64,000 bases of DNA, from positions 1,798,001-1,862,000 of the forward strand of contig NZ_CP150227.1 of assembly GCF_037971845.1 (NCBI RefSeq). Direction: 5' to 3'. Under the pieces are notes generated by a model that searched no databases, was not told where the DNA came from, and was given only the letters and a program-made list of their open reading frames with translations. Each line of letters starts with the position of its first letter. The stretch's first letter is position 1. The position numbers were made by a program, and so were the translations under genes. This stretch comes from Paenibacillus sp. FSL R5-0766 (GTDB lineage Bacteria; Bacillota; Bacilli; Paenibacillales; Paenibacillaceae). Shown here one piece after another: positions 34,292 through 43,268 of the stretch.

Positions 34292-34343
34292 GGTGAGCTT
34301 TAGTTTGACACAATCCTGATCAGAAGGGAGGTCGGATATCGGT

Positions 34344-36311
34344 ATGATTTTTCCAACTAAACGGTTGAAAAAGCTTTTCCACCTCATTCATGCTGAAGGA
34401 CAGGAACAGGCTTGGACGAGCCAAGCACTTGCAGACAGGCTGGAGGTTACGGTGCGTACCATTCGGGATGATCTGAAAAAGTTGGATCACATCCTTGCAG
34501 GGTATGGCGGGAGCCTGGAGTCCAAGCGTGGGCGGGGTTATTCCATTCGTGTGCATGATGCGAAGCGGTATAATGAGCTGTTGGAGGAACGGAAGGATGA
34601 TGGGCAAAAAGGTGCTCCAGTACCTGGTTCGCCTGATGAGCGTATCCGTTATGAATTGTTCAAGCTGCTTGGTGAACCGGGTCATATCAAGATGGAAGAC
34701 CTCGCTGATCAGCTGTTTATAAGCCGTGCAACAATGAACAATGATCTGAAAATCATTCGTCAGATTTTGGAGAACTACCAGCTTCAGCTTCAGATCAAGC
34801 CAGGACATGGTGTGAAGGTCGTCGGAGACGAGCAAAGGTTTCGCTATTGCCTTGCCGAGTACGCCGATGCGCGAGATGAAGAACTGGGCCCCGAAGGAAT
34901 GACCGTTGCACAGGAACGTTTGTTGTATCCAATCGAACCCGCACACATCCGCGAGATCGTCATTCGCCATGTAGGCAAACAGAATGTTCGTATTGCAGAT
35001 GTGGCACTGAAAGATCTGATTACGCATCTGGCTGTTATGGTATTACGTATTAAGCAGGGGCATGAACTAGAGCGATTCGAGAAAGTGGAGGCGAATGTTC
35101 AGGATCAGCAACTTGCACAGCAGATTATTCAGGATCTGGAGTTGTTATATTCCATTCACTGTCCAGTTGGAGAGCGAGATTATCTGCTGCTGCACATTGT
35201 TAGCAAAAAAATGACCGCTACCGATTGGAATGGACTTCGAAGTGACCCGTTATATCTTGCTGTACAGCAAATGTTGGGTCATATCTATGATCGGTACACC
35301 TATGATCTGCGTGATGATGAACGATTGCCGAATGATCTGTATGCCCATCTGAAGCCCATGATTACTCGCCTGGAACATGGCATGAATATGCGGAATCCAT
35401 TGCTTGGACATATACGTAAATATTATCCGCTGGCCTATGAGATTACGATCAGTGCAGTGAAACAGCTGCAGACATACGTACCTCATGAGATCAATGACAG
35501 TGAGATAGGTTACCTGGCTCTTCATATTGGTGCAGCATTGGAGCGTAAATATCAGATTCCTCATCGCAAACGGAAATCCGTGCTGCTGGTCTGTGGATCA
35601 GGATACGGCACAGCCCGAATTCTTGAATCCAGATTGCGTTCGTTATTTGCCGAGCTGGAAGTATCTCGAGTGGTTTCACTACGGGAGTACGAGGAGATGG
35701 GGAGTGTGCCTGAAGATATGGTCATTTCCACGATCCGGTTACGGGAGTCCAAAGGCAAGCCGTCGGCTGTCATTGCTGCGATTCCATCGGAACGCGACAT
35801 GGCAACGATCACTCATTTGGTGCGAACCAGTGATGAGCAGGAGGAAATGACGCTGCTACGTTACTTTGATCCAGCGTTGTTCATGTTTCGGTCCGATCAG
35901 CCTGACAAAATGACACTTATGGCCGAGATGAGCGGAGCACTGTTGGAGAAGGGAATCGTGACGGAGCAGTTCTGGCCCGCTGTGCAGGAACGGGAAAAGA
36001 TGGCTTCAACGGCGCTTGGACGAGGTGTGGCGATTCCGCATCCCATGGAGCTGAGCTCAACCCGTACAACCGTATCGGTATGTCTGCTTGAGAAGCCGAT
36101 TCCGTGGGATGAGGAGAATGAAGTACATGCGGTATTTATGTTATCCATCTGCAAAGAGGATTACGAACAGGCGATGGGGATCTATGATCTGTTTGTAGAA
36201 TTGATCCGGCAGGAGGAGAAGTTGGAAAGCCTGAGATCCTGCAGCAGCTTCGATGCCTTTGCCCAACTTGTATGTGAAACGTTGAGTCTGAAAAGTACCG
36301 AAGTGTATTAA
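34344..36311 (+). CDS. PRD-containing transcription regulator with EIIB and EIIA domains
   Basis: 655 residues, ManR/MtlR type. An N-terminal helix-turn-helix (QALADRLEVTVRTIRDDLKK) and a second Mga-like helix-turn-helix (LADQLFISRATMNNDLKII) are followed by two PTS regulation domains (about 195-415). A GatB-like EIIB domain has Cys in LLVCGSGYGTARIL near 413, and a C-terminal EIIA domain has His in GVAIPHPMEL near 565. Phosphorylation by PTS proteins would switch it, making it the likely activator of the PTS-mannosidase locus. ATG 34344 behind AAGGGAGG. A terminator closes the locus. Confidence 0.87.
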   Translation: MIFPTKRLKKLFHLIHAEGQEQAWTSQALADRLEVTVRTIRDDLKKLDHILAGYGGSLESKRGRGYSIRVHDAKRYNELLEERKDDGQKGAPVPGSPDERIRYELFKLLGEPGHIKMEDLADQLFISRATMNNDLKIIRQILENYQLQLQIKPGHGVKVVGDEQRFRYCLAEYADARDEELGPEGMTVAQERLLYPIEPAHIREIVIRHVGKQNVRIADVALKDLITHLAVMVLRIKQGHELERFEKVEANVQDQQLAQQIIQDLELLYSIHCPVGERDYLLLHIVSKKMTATDWNGLRSDPLYLAVQQMLGHIYDRYTYDLRDDERLPNDLYAHLKPMITRLEHGMNMRNPLLGHIRKYYPLAYEITISAVKQLQTYVPHEINDSEIGYLALHIGAALERKYQIPHRKRKSVLLVCGSGYGTARILESRLRSLFAELEVSRVVSLREYEEMGSVPEDMVISTIRLRESKGKPSAVIAAIPSERDMATITHLVRTSDEQEEMTLLRYFDPALFMFRSDQPDKMTLMAEMSGALLEKGIVTEQFWPAVQEREKMASTALGRGVAIPHPMELSSTRTTVSVCLLEKPIPWDEENEVHAVFMLSICKEDYEQAMGIYDLFVELIRQEEKLESLRSCSSFDAFAQLVCETLSLKSTEVY

Positions 36312-36417
36312 TATATAAGTTCACTAAGGATAATTCCACTGACACTTTGAGTACAGAACAACTTTACGATTGTTTTTATCCCCCATTTTTTCAAATTCCC
36401 TTTTGGAAAATGGAAGA

Positions 36418-36458
36418 ACCGTCCTTCGTCAGATTCGTCTGATAGAGGACGGTTTTTA
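36418..36458 (+). terminator. Rho-independent terminator with TTCG tetraloop
   Basis: AACCGTCCT pairs with AGGACGGTT, enclosing a second hairpin TCAGA-TTCG-TCTGA, and is followed by T. It lies between convergent genes. Confidence 0.9.
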
Positions 36459-36479
36459 TTCGTTTACACAAACTATAGA

Positions 36480-37253
36480 TTAGATATGTTTGGATATGAC
36501 TTCTTCCAGACCCTGAGCGACAGAATGTGCACCCCGCGCCAGATGTTTTTCATACAGATGCAGGCGGACAAAACTTTCATCCGTGCCCATGGCTTCGGAG
36601 AACATTCCACTGAGCCCACGAGCGCGGCGGTCGATCTGTAATAACAGCTCCAGCGAATCGCCCATCGGATAGAACAGGACTTCCAACTCATCCAGATGCC
36701 CACGGAATTTGTTTGTTGGTACAAATTCAAATTCCTGCACAAATGGCAGATTACCGCCCAGCTTTGGTGCGTAGTCATTGGTCACTTCACGTAGCTTGAA
36801 ACCAAGGATATCAATTGCATCGAGCACGGTGTTCATGTCTTTGGTAGGAACAACATGCAGTCTGTCCCGGTCTGAGGGGTCTACAGCACTTGAAATATCA
36901 AGGCCTGTTTCTACCCACACCTCTGCACGATGTAGTGTAATTGGCAGGTTTTCTGGCAGGTCAAATGAGAAGTCTTTCTCCAATTTGGCACCAGGCTGTA
37001 AGGTGAATCCTTCGGTGAGCAAATATTTGGCTATAACGGCTGTTTCTTTTACTTTGCGATCATCGCGCTCCCGTATGTAATGGGTTTTGATTGAAAGATA
37101 GATTCGATCTACATTCTGTTCCACATCTCCACCTTCAATGTACACAACCCCCGAGATGATTCCTCCAGGCGTGACCTCTGGTGTATGCAATTCCGTATTT
37201 ACTTTGGCTGCTCCAACACCTACACTGGCTAACATTTTCTTGAAAAATGACAT
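36480..37253 (-). CDS. spo0M: Spo0M-like sporulation control protein
   Basis: About 257 residues with an arrestin-like fold. It begins MSFFKKMLASVGVGAAKVNTEL, continues GGIISGVVYIEGGDVEQNVDRIYLS and ends with the GMFSEAMGTDES region typical of Spo0M. In Bacillus it tunes sporulation and is made under SigH. ATG at 37253 follows GGAGG on the minus strand; the longer frame to 37340 lacks a ribosome binding site. It supports an endospore-forming host. Confidence 0.87.
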   Translation of the reverse strand: MSFFKKMLASVGVGAAKVNTELHTPEVTPGGIISGVVYIEGGDVEQNVDRIYLSIKTHYIRERDDRKVKETAVIAKYLLTEGFTLQPGAKLEKDFSFDLPENLPITLHRAEVWVETGLDISSAVDPSDRDRLHVVPTKDMNTVLDAIDILGFKLREVTNDYAPKLGGNLPFVQEFEFVPTNKFRGHLDELEVLFYPMGDSLELLLQIDRRARGLSGMFSEAMGTDESFVRLHLYEKHLARGAHSVAQGLEEVISKHI

Positions 37254-37437
37254 GCGCTCAACCTCCAGATCAGATGGTTTATTATATGGGATACATACGG
37301 CTTCGACCTTAATACGGAAGCTGGAAGAGAAGCGTTTCATATTTTAGCAAAGATATATCGCATATCCAAACAGGAGAATCGACTTACCTATGTCGAATGT
37401 TTAAATAAAGGGATTTTTTGACAGGAGGTGAAGCCGA

Positions 37438-37878
37438 TTGAACACAGAATTTTCGGAACAGAAATATGGTGAAACGGGTGTCAAAACCAGCTTCGAGCAG
37501 ATGGCGAACGGGGAACAAAAATATAAAATGATAGCAGAAGATGGCAGTTATTATTGCAGAACTGTTGCCTCTCCCCACGGAGCATGGCAAAACAGTCATG
37601 TACATATCAACTTAACGGAGTTTTATGTGGTGCAAACCGGATGGATTGCGTATGCCAGTTATGGAGACGATCAGATGTTTTCGATTCGAGTGATGCGTAC
37701 AGGAGAGCACATCATTGTCCAACCTGGAATCCACCATAATATATACATGTCTGCACATAGCTCGATACATACCATCAAGCATGGATTGAACACCTCCAGT
37801 GATTGGACGGCATCACCTGAGTTGGATAGGTTAACTCAATCTTTAACAGAGAAGGAGCTACTCCAGAAGTATGATTAA
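37438..37878 (+). CDS. Cupin-like protein
   Basis: 146 residues. A single cupin barrel is suggested by HVHINLTEFYVVQTG (His-x-His...Glu) near residue 58 and GEHIIVQPGIHHNIYM near 93, which would supply metal-binding histidines. No helix-turn-helix is present. The ligand is unknown. TTG 37438 follows an excellent AGGAGGTGA. Confidence 0.75.
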   Translation: MNTEFSEQKYGETGVKTSFEQMANGEQKYKMIAEDGSYYCRTVASPHGAWQNSHVHINLTEFYVVQTGWIAYASYGDDQMFSIRVMRTGEHIIVQPGIHHNIYMSAHSSIHTIKHGLNTSSDWTASPELDRLTQSLTEKELLQKYD

Positions 37879-37899
37879 CCAGACGGGAGGATCAGACAG

Positions 37900-38439
37900 A
37901 TGCGTAAAAGTACAATATTTTGGATTACGGGAATAACGATAATCCTCTTGGTGACTCTGCTCATATACAGCTATGTTATTCCAAGTGTGAGTGCACAGGA
38001 TGTTGTGATGACAGGCACAATCAGGCAGATTGATACGGACGCAGTTGAGGTAGAGTTAGAGATAACGCGAAAAAGAGAAGACAAGGATCGACATATGGTG
38101 TATCCTGTTGTCCCTGGATGGGAAGGGGTCACATTCACTGAAGAACAAGATGATGCGTGGTACATGCCTTCGTCCGTTGGCAGCTCCTATCTTGATCAAG
38201 TCATTCTGGAAAAGTATCTGAAGGCGCAGGGGAAAACCATGAAATCAGCTGATAATCTGATAGGATTTGCGATACCTGATGAGATAGGGAGCTACAAGTT
38301 GCGGTTAACGCTCAGATCTTTGGATGGAACGACTCAACCGCTTGAGAATCCCATGGTGTATTATGTTCACAACGAGCATTTGTTAGGGAAGGATCTGAGT
38401 TGGGTTACGGGTGAGAATCTGGAGATCAATAAGGAGTAA
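37900..38439 (+). CDS. Membrane-anchored hypothetical protein
   Basis: 179 residues. One N-terminal membrane helix (about 7-27) is followed by an extracytoplasmic domain with alternating strands (VVMTGTIRQIDTDAVEVELE). I do not recognise it. ATG 37900 behind GGGAGGATC, 21 bases after the cupin gene and six bases before the acetyltransferase pseudogene, so the three may share a transcript. Confidence 0.65.
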   Translation: MRKSTIFWITGITIILLVTLLIYSYVIPSVSAQDVVMTGTIRQIDTDAVEVELEITRKREDKDRHMVYPVVPGWEGVTFTEEQDDAWYMPSSVGSSYLDQVILEKYLKAQGKTMKSADNLIGFAIPDEIGSYKLRLTLRSLDGTTQPLENPMVYYVHNEHLLGKDLSWVTGENLEINKE

Positions 38440-38444
38440 TCAGA

Positions 38445-38987
38445 ATGATGAATGTATATGAATCGAATGAAATCACTGTACGTTTCTTGGACACAGAAGA
38501 TGAACAACATCTGGTGAAGTGGCTGTCAGACCCGGAAGTTCTTCAATACTATGAAGGGCGTGATCGGCCGCATGATCTGGAACAGGTGAGAGAGCATTTT
38601 TACAATCAGAAAGATGGTGCTACTCGTTGTATCGTTGAGTATGGAGGACATCCGATTGGATACATTCAGTTCTATAAGCTTGAGGAAGAAGAACGAACGG
38701 AGTATGGTTATGGAGACACGGATGAGATCATCTATGGAACGGATCAGTTTATTGGTGAGACAGACTACTGGAATAAAGGCATTGGTACGCAGTTGATGTA
38801 ATCCATGCTGGCTTATCTGATTAATGAAAAACAAGCCCGTAAAGTGGTTATGGACCCTCAATCCTGGAACTTGCGAGCGATATCCTGTTACGAGAAATGT
38901 GGTTTCCAAAAGATTAAGCTGTTGGAGAAACATGAGCAGCACGAAGGACAGATGCGAGACTGTTGGCTTATGGAATATGCCCTGTAG
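38445..38987 (+). pseudogene. AAC(6')-like acetyltransferase interrupted by a stop codon
   Basis: The frame reads an AAC(6')-type GNAT: LDTEDEQHLVKWLSDPEVL, IVEYGGHPIGYIQFY, IIYGTDQFIGETDYWNKGIGTQLM. It then meets TAA at 38799-38801 and continues in the same frame with SMLAYLINEKQARKVVMDPQ, SWNLRAISCYEKCGF and an ordinary C-terminus to 38987. The stop falls in the helix after the acetyl-CoA loop, where related enzymes have K-S-M or similar; one base change (for example AAA to TAA) would explain it. The 118-residue product should be inactive. ATG 38805 could restart but has no ribosome binding site. Confidence 0.82.
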
Positions 38988-39034
38988 ATCCTGTTTAAAG
39001 TTATTTGAATCATATAAACAAGGAGGAATAATGG

Positions 39035-39559
39035 ATGGATGAAAGATATCCGCTAGGACCATTTGTACATACGGGCGAAGTTACGCCCGCGCAGAGAGAG
39101 CAGTGGATTCGGGACATTGCTGAGTTGCCTGAACGCGCACGAGAAGCGGTAAAGGGACTGAGTGAAGAGCAATTAAGTCTGCCGTATCGACAAGGTGGAT
39201 GGATGCTCAAACAGGTCATTCACCACATGGCAGACAGCCATATGAACAGTATGATTCGTTTCAAGTTGGCCCTGACAGAGGATACACCAACGATTCGGCC
39301 TTATTATGAAGAGCGCTGGGCTGAATTGAGTGATTCAAGAGACCTGGATGTGGAATTCTCGCTTCAGATTCTGGATGCCCTCCATCGTCGTTGGGTGTTT
39401 CTGTTAAACGCGTTGACAGATGCAGATTATGCCAAACAATTTTATCATCCCTCATCGGAAGAAACGACAAGACTGGATTACAATCTGGGCATGTATGCTT
39501 GGCATGGCAAACACCATGTTGCTCACATCACATCGCTTCGGGATCGACTGGGAATATAG
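39035..39559 (+). CDS. bstA: DinB-fold thiol transferase (YfiT/BstA-like)
   Basis: 174 residues. It starts MDERYPLGPF, and the three metal ligands are seen in VIHHMADSHMNS near residue 64 and AWHGKHHVAHI near 159. This is the YfiT/BstA branch of DinB-like enzymes, which in bacilli conjugate bacillithiol to electrophiles. Whether the host makes bacillithiol cannot be seen here. ATG 39035 behind CAAGGAGGAATA. Confidence 0.83.
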   Translation: MDERYPLGPFVHTGEVTPAQREQWIRDIAELPERAREAVKGLSEEQLSLPYRQGGWMLKQVIHHMADSHMNSMIRFKLALTEDTPTIRPYYEERWAELSDSRDLDVEFSLQILDALHRRWVFLLNALTDADYAKQFYHPSSEETTRLDYNLGMYAWHGKHHVAHITSLRDRLGI

Positions 39560-39593
39560 CTAGAAAAAATATCTTGTTGAGGAGAAATTATCA

Positions 39594-40109
39594 ATGAGTG
39601 TACATATCAGACTATTAAATGAGAGCGATCCTGTAATCATATCAAAGGCGTTTCAGGAGCAGGGTTGGGGGAGATTCGCTGAGCAGTATACTCATTACTT
39701 GGATGAACAACAGAATGGGGAACGCGTAACCTTGGTAGCCGAGTTGAATGGAGAATTTGCCGGATACGTGAATGTATTGTGGAATTCCAGCTACCCGTCT
39801 TTCAGGGAACAAGGCATTCCCGAAATTAACGATTTTAATGTACTAATGAAGTTCCAGCGCCAAGGTATTGGTTCACGGTTGATGGACCGAGCAGAGGAAG
39901 TTATTCTGGAACGAACGGATGTAGCAGGCATTGGTGTAGGCGTATTTTCCGATTATGGCAAAGCGCAAGTTCTATATGCTCATCGCGGGTACATACCAGA
40001 CGGTCACGGTGTACACAAACATGATCATTACATTCAGCCGGGTGAAGAAACGATTATGGACGACGATGTTGTACTTTATCTTACGAAGAAGTTAAAAGCC
40101 ACGCAATAA
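39594..40109 (+). CDS. GNAT family N-acetyltransferase
   Basis: 171 residues. Motif A: EINDFNVLMKFQRQGIGSRLMDRAE near residue 80 with an intact Q-R-Q-G-I-G loop; motif B: DYGKAQVLYAHRGYIPDG near 121. The substrate is unknown. ATG 39594 behind TTGAGGAGA. Confidence 0.87.
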   Translation: MSVHIRLLNESDPVIISKAFQEQGWGRFAEQYTHYLDEQQNGERVTLVAELNGEFAGYVNVLWNSSYPSFREQGIPEINDFNVLMKFQRQGIGSRLMDRAEEVILERTDVAGIGVGVFSDYGKAQVLYAHRGYIPDGHGVHKHDHYIQPGEETIMDDDVVLYLTKKLKATQ

Positions 40110-40163
40110 GTCTAATGTGTAGTTAGTACTTGCAAAGAAAGATGATAAAAAACCTGTCCTGCA

Positions 40164-40172
40164 TGTTATACT
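40164..40172 (+). promoter_or_regulatory. Extended -10 promoter
   Basis: TGTTATACT is an extended -10 element 68 bases before the VOC gene at 40240. The -35 region is weak, as is common for extended -10 promoters. Confidence 0.5.
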
Positions 40173-40239
40173 CTATTGGAATTTGAAGAATGATAAGCAG
40201 GATGTTGAGAGATTAGATGATCAGAGGAGTGATTGATCC

Positions 40240-40623
40240 ATGTTTAGCAAAGTCGGTCAGGTTATGTTGTATGTCAATAATCAAGATGAATCACTGGCTT
40301 TTTGGACCGAAGTCGCAGGATTCCACATTGTGGATGAAGTAAACCTTGACGAGGGCATGAGATGGATTGAGATTGCGCCTACCCCAGACTCGCAGACAAG
40401 CATTATACTCCATGACAAAGAGTTCGTTGAACGGATGTCGGCGGGTGTAAATCTGGGCACACCTTCGTTAATGTTCTTCACCGAAAATCTGGATCAGTTA
40501 TATGCCGACTTGGCTGGTAAACATGTAACGGTCGGAGAGATTGTCGAGATGCCAACGGGGCGTGTTTTCAACTTTGCTGATAACGAAGGAAATTACTTTG
40601 CAGTTTTGGAACGGGCGAAGTAA
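40240..40623 (+). CDS. VOC superfamily protein (glyoxalase/bleomycin-resistance-like)
   Basis: 127 residues with two beta-alpha-beta-beta-beta halves: VGQVMLYVNNQDESLAFWTEVAGF at the start and TGRVFNFADNEGNYFAVLE at the end, where Glu near residue 122 is the usual metal ligand. The N-terminal His of true glyoxalase I is replaced by Gln, so the activity is uncertain. ATG 40240 behind AGAGGAGTG. Flanked by its own promoter and terminator. Confidence 0.85.
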   Translation: MFSKVGQVMLYVNNQDESLAFWTEVAGFHIVDEVNLDEGMRWIEIAPTPDSQTSIILHDKEFVERMSAGVNLGTPSLMFFTENLDQLYADLAGKHVTVGEIVEMPTGRVFNFADNEGNYFAVLERAK

Positions 40624-40653
40624 GTTACAATTCAAAACCGCTATGCCTGTAAG

Positions 40654-40682
40654 CGATCGACATTCATGTCGGTCGTTTTTTT
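40654..40682 (+). terminator. Rho-independent terminator
   Basis: CGATCGACA pairs with TGTCGGTCG around a four-base TTCA loop, followed by seven T. Confidence 0.9.
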
Positions 40683-40748
40683 CTTGGGAAAAAGCTTATG
40701 TTTTGGAGTAGAAAAACACAAGAAAAATAGAGAACTACTGGGTAAAAA

Positions 40749-40757
40749 TGTTATAAT
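40749..40757 (+). promoter_or_regulatory. Extended -10 promoter
   Basis: TGTTATAAT is a perfect extended -10 element 87 bases before the methyltransferase start at 40844. No good -35 is seen. Confidence 0.55.
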
Positions 40758-40843
40758 AGAGTGTGGCTGATTTATTGAAAATGACGAGGAATGAATAGTC
40801 TGAAATGAAGGTTTGGATGGAGAATTTAAGGAGGAATGTGGTT

Positions 40844-41563
40844 GTGGAAAAGACGATTAAAAGTGTACAGGATCTATATGATATGCTCGATGCGGATTTC
40901 AGATCTGCCAAGCAGTTTTGGGAACCTTTCTATGAGGATCGGAACAGACCAATCCCCTTTTTCCCAAACAAACCGGATGAGAATCTGGTAGCGCATGTGA
41001 ACGAAGGTGTGCTAAGCGGCGGCAAGGCACTGGAACTGGGGTGTGGCCCCGGCAGAAATGCGTTGTATTTAACCCGCCAAGGATATCAGGTAGATGCTTA
41101 TGATCTTTCGGAGACAGCTATTGCTTGGGCTAAAGAGAGGGCGGCAGAGGAGCAACTGGACGTGCATTTTGAATGTCGATCTGTGTTCGAACTGTCCCCA
41201 GAGCAAGAATATGATCTTGTCTACGACTCGGGTTGTCTGCATCATCTGTTGCCACATCAGCGCATTCCCTACATAGAGATGATTCACAATGCACTCCGGC
41301 CTGGAGGATACTTTGGAATGACTTGTTTTGCTCCTGGTTTTGGCGATATTGGTGGGCCTGAGATCGTTATGAATGATTGGCAGGTGTATCAAGAGAAGTC
41401 GATGCGCGGTGGTCTTGCGTTCACGGAGGAGAAGCTTCGCTACATGCTGGAAGATGGCTTTGAATGTGTGGAGTTCCGTGCAATGAAGACGATGGAGCAG
41501 CATGAACCATGTTTTGGTGTACCTTTTCTATGGGCCACGTTGTGGAGAAAGAAAAACTCGTAA
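40844..41563 (+). CDS. Class I SAM-dependent methyltransferase
   Basis: About 239 residues. Motif I is ALELGCGPGRNALYLTRQG near residue 60, the post-I acidic residue is in VDAYDLSE, motif II is YDLVYDSGCLHHLLPH and motif III ALRPGGYFGMTCF. The acceptor is not evident. GTG 40844 is the best start because AGGAGG lies at 40829-40834, inside the longer frame that begins at 40805. Confidence 0.85.
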   Translation: MEKTIKSVQDLYDMLDADFRSAKQFWEPFYEDRNRPIPFFPNKPDENLVAHVNEGVLSGGKALELGCGPGRNALYLTRQGYQVDAYDLSETAIAWAKERAAEEQLDVHFECRSVFELSPEQEYDLVYDSGCLHHLLPHQRIPYIEMIHNALRPGGYFGMTCFAPGFGDIGGPEIVMNDWQVYQEKSMRGGLAFTEEKLRYMLEDGFECVEFRAMKTMEQHEPCFGVPFLWATLWRKKNS

Positions 41564-41611
41564 GAGTAGGGGAATTACATTCATTGAAAATAGAAGAGGA
41601 GTGGTATCGGA

Positions 41612-42388
41612 ATGGGAACAAAAACAGGAACAGGAACAGGAAGAAGACACTTTATCATTACAGGCACATCCAAAGGGATCGGTTTACAACTTGCAGAGTT
41701 ATTATTGGCTAAGGGGGATCACGTTTACGGTATTTCACGCGGGGGTTCGCATCTGTTGGAATCAGGCGAGGAATGGAGCGGGCGTTACCGCCATGTTCAG
41801 TACGATCTTGCCGACCTGAATGGGATCGATGATTTGATTACACGCATATTGGACCAAATACCTTCTCAAGAAGCTGAATTCATTGGACTTATTAATAATG
41901 CAGCGATGCTGGAGCCACTAAGACCTATCGATCAGTGTAGCGCGGCAGAGATAAGTCAGAGTCTTAATATCAGTCTCGCAGCGCCAATGATATTGAGTTC
42001 ATCTTTTATTCAACAAACAAATCACCTGTCCGCCAGACGTAAAATTGTTAATCTTTCATCGGGTTCGGGAAGTTATCCCGCGCCTTCAATGGCAGTGTAC
42101 TGTACATCCAAGGCAGGCATGAACATGTTCACCCAATGCGTATCTCTGGAGCAAACGGGCCAACAGAACCCTGTTGAGATTATTGCTTTTGATCCGGGGA
42201 TGGTTGATACGGAATTGCAGGCTGTTGCACGAGGCAAAAGTGCAGAGGAGTTCGCCCTTGTGGGTATGTTCAATCAAGTATATGAAGCAGGACAATTAAG
42301 ATCGCCACAAGATGTAGCGAAGCAGTTGATCGAGCGGATCGATGAACACACTGATGCAAGCCATGTTATACAATCCACCGAGAGTTAA
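41612..42388 (+). CDS. Short-chain dehydrogenase/reductase (YueD/benzil reductase-like)
   Basis: 258 residues. The NAD(P) loop is TGTSKGIG near residue 18, NNAA near 94, and the catalytic Ser/Tyr/Lys are in NLSSGSG and YCTSK near 165. The C-terminus resembles (S)-benzoin-forming benzil reductase YueD. The first ten residues are encoded by a tandem ACAGGA repeat (MGTKTGTGTG) not seen in typical relatives. ATG 41612 follows AGAAGAGGAG. Confidence 0.82.
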   Translation: MGTKTGTGTGRRHFIITGTSKGIGLQLAELLLAKGDHVYGISRGGSHLLESGEEWSGRYRHVQYDLADLNGIDDLITRILDQIPSQEAEFIGLINNAAMLEPLRPIDQCSAAEISQSLNISLAAPMILSSSFIQQTNHLSARRKIVNLSSGSGSYPAPSMAVYCTSKAGMNMFTQCVSLEQTGQQNPVEIIAFDPGMVDTELQAVARGKSAEEFALVGMFNQVYEAGQLRSPQDVAKQLIERIDEHTDASHVIQSTES

Positions 42389-42578
42389 TATCGTATACTT
42401 CGTTTTGCCTGTTTTCTTGTGAAGTAATAAGTATGGATACCTTTTGAAATAAGTCCAACTTCCCTGTACACTGGAATCAGCGATCGGAAGAACGATTCGT
42501 AACGGTAAAGGTGATCCTGCAACAATGGAGTCTGATTACCTTATTCAACCTTAGAAGATCAGAAACGTGGTGAATCTC

Positions 42579-43268
42579 TTGTTTAAAATTATGCTCATTG
42601 AAGACGACGAGTCGTTATTCAGTGAAATCAAGGAACGTTTGTCCCAATGGTCGTATGACGTGTATGGTGTGCAGGATTTTGGCAAGGTATTGCAGGAGTA
42701 CAGCGTAATTCAGCCGCAACTGGTCATTATTGATATTCAGTTACCCCAATATGACGGGTTTCATTGGTGCCGGATCATTCGTTCGCACTCCAATGTGCCG
42801 ATTATCTTTTTGTCCTCACGGGATCATCCTGCGGATATGGTCATGTCCATGCGTTTGGGTGCAGACGATTTTATCCAGAAGCCTTTTCACTTCGATGTAT
42901 TGATTGCCAAGATCCAAGCGACATTGCGGAGGGTGTATAACTATAATACAGAGCATACTGAACTCCGAACCTGGCGCGGTGCTGCTATTGAATATGTGAA
43001 AAATACACTGACCTGCGGGGATGAATCTGTTCTGTTAACCAAAAATGAGATGTTCATCCTTAAAGTGCTGGTCGAGCACAAAAATCAGATTGTTTCCCGT
43101 GAGGACCTCATCCGGAGCTTGTGGGATCACGAGCATTTCGTGAGTGACAATACGCTGACGGTTAACGTTAATCGGTTACGGAAGAAACTTGAACCCATCG
43201 GCTTGGAGCGGTACATTGAAACCAAAGTAGGGCAGGGATACATGGCAACGGAAGAGGCAGAAGCATGA
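42579..43268 (+). CDS. bceR: BceR-like OmpR-family response regulator
   Basis: About 229 residues. Receiver domain with the phospho-acceptor Asp in LVIIDIQLPQYDG near residue 51, acidic pair IEDDE, Lys in FIQKPF near 101, then an OmpR winged helix (SVLLTKNEMFILKVLVEH, LTVNVNRLRKKLE). The BceR branch is indicated by MFKIMLIEDDE and by its neighbours. A TTG at 42579 is favoured; GTGs at 42567 and 42570 in frame are possible. It overlaps the kinase gene in ATGA. Confidence 0.85.
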   Translation: MFKIMLIEDDESLFSEIKERLSQWSYDVYGVQDFGKVLQEYSVIQPQLVIIDIQLPQYDGFHWCRIIRSHSNVPIIFLSSRDHPADMVMSMRLGADDFIQKPFHFDVLIAKIQATLRRVYNYNTEHTELRTWRGAAIEYVKNTLTCGDESVLLTKNEMFILKVLVEHKNQIVSREDLIRSLWDHEHFVSDNTLTVNVNRLRKKLEPIGLERYIETKVGQGYMATEEAEA

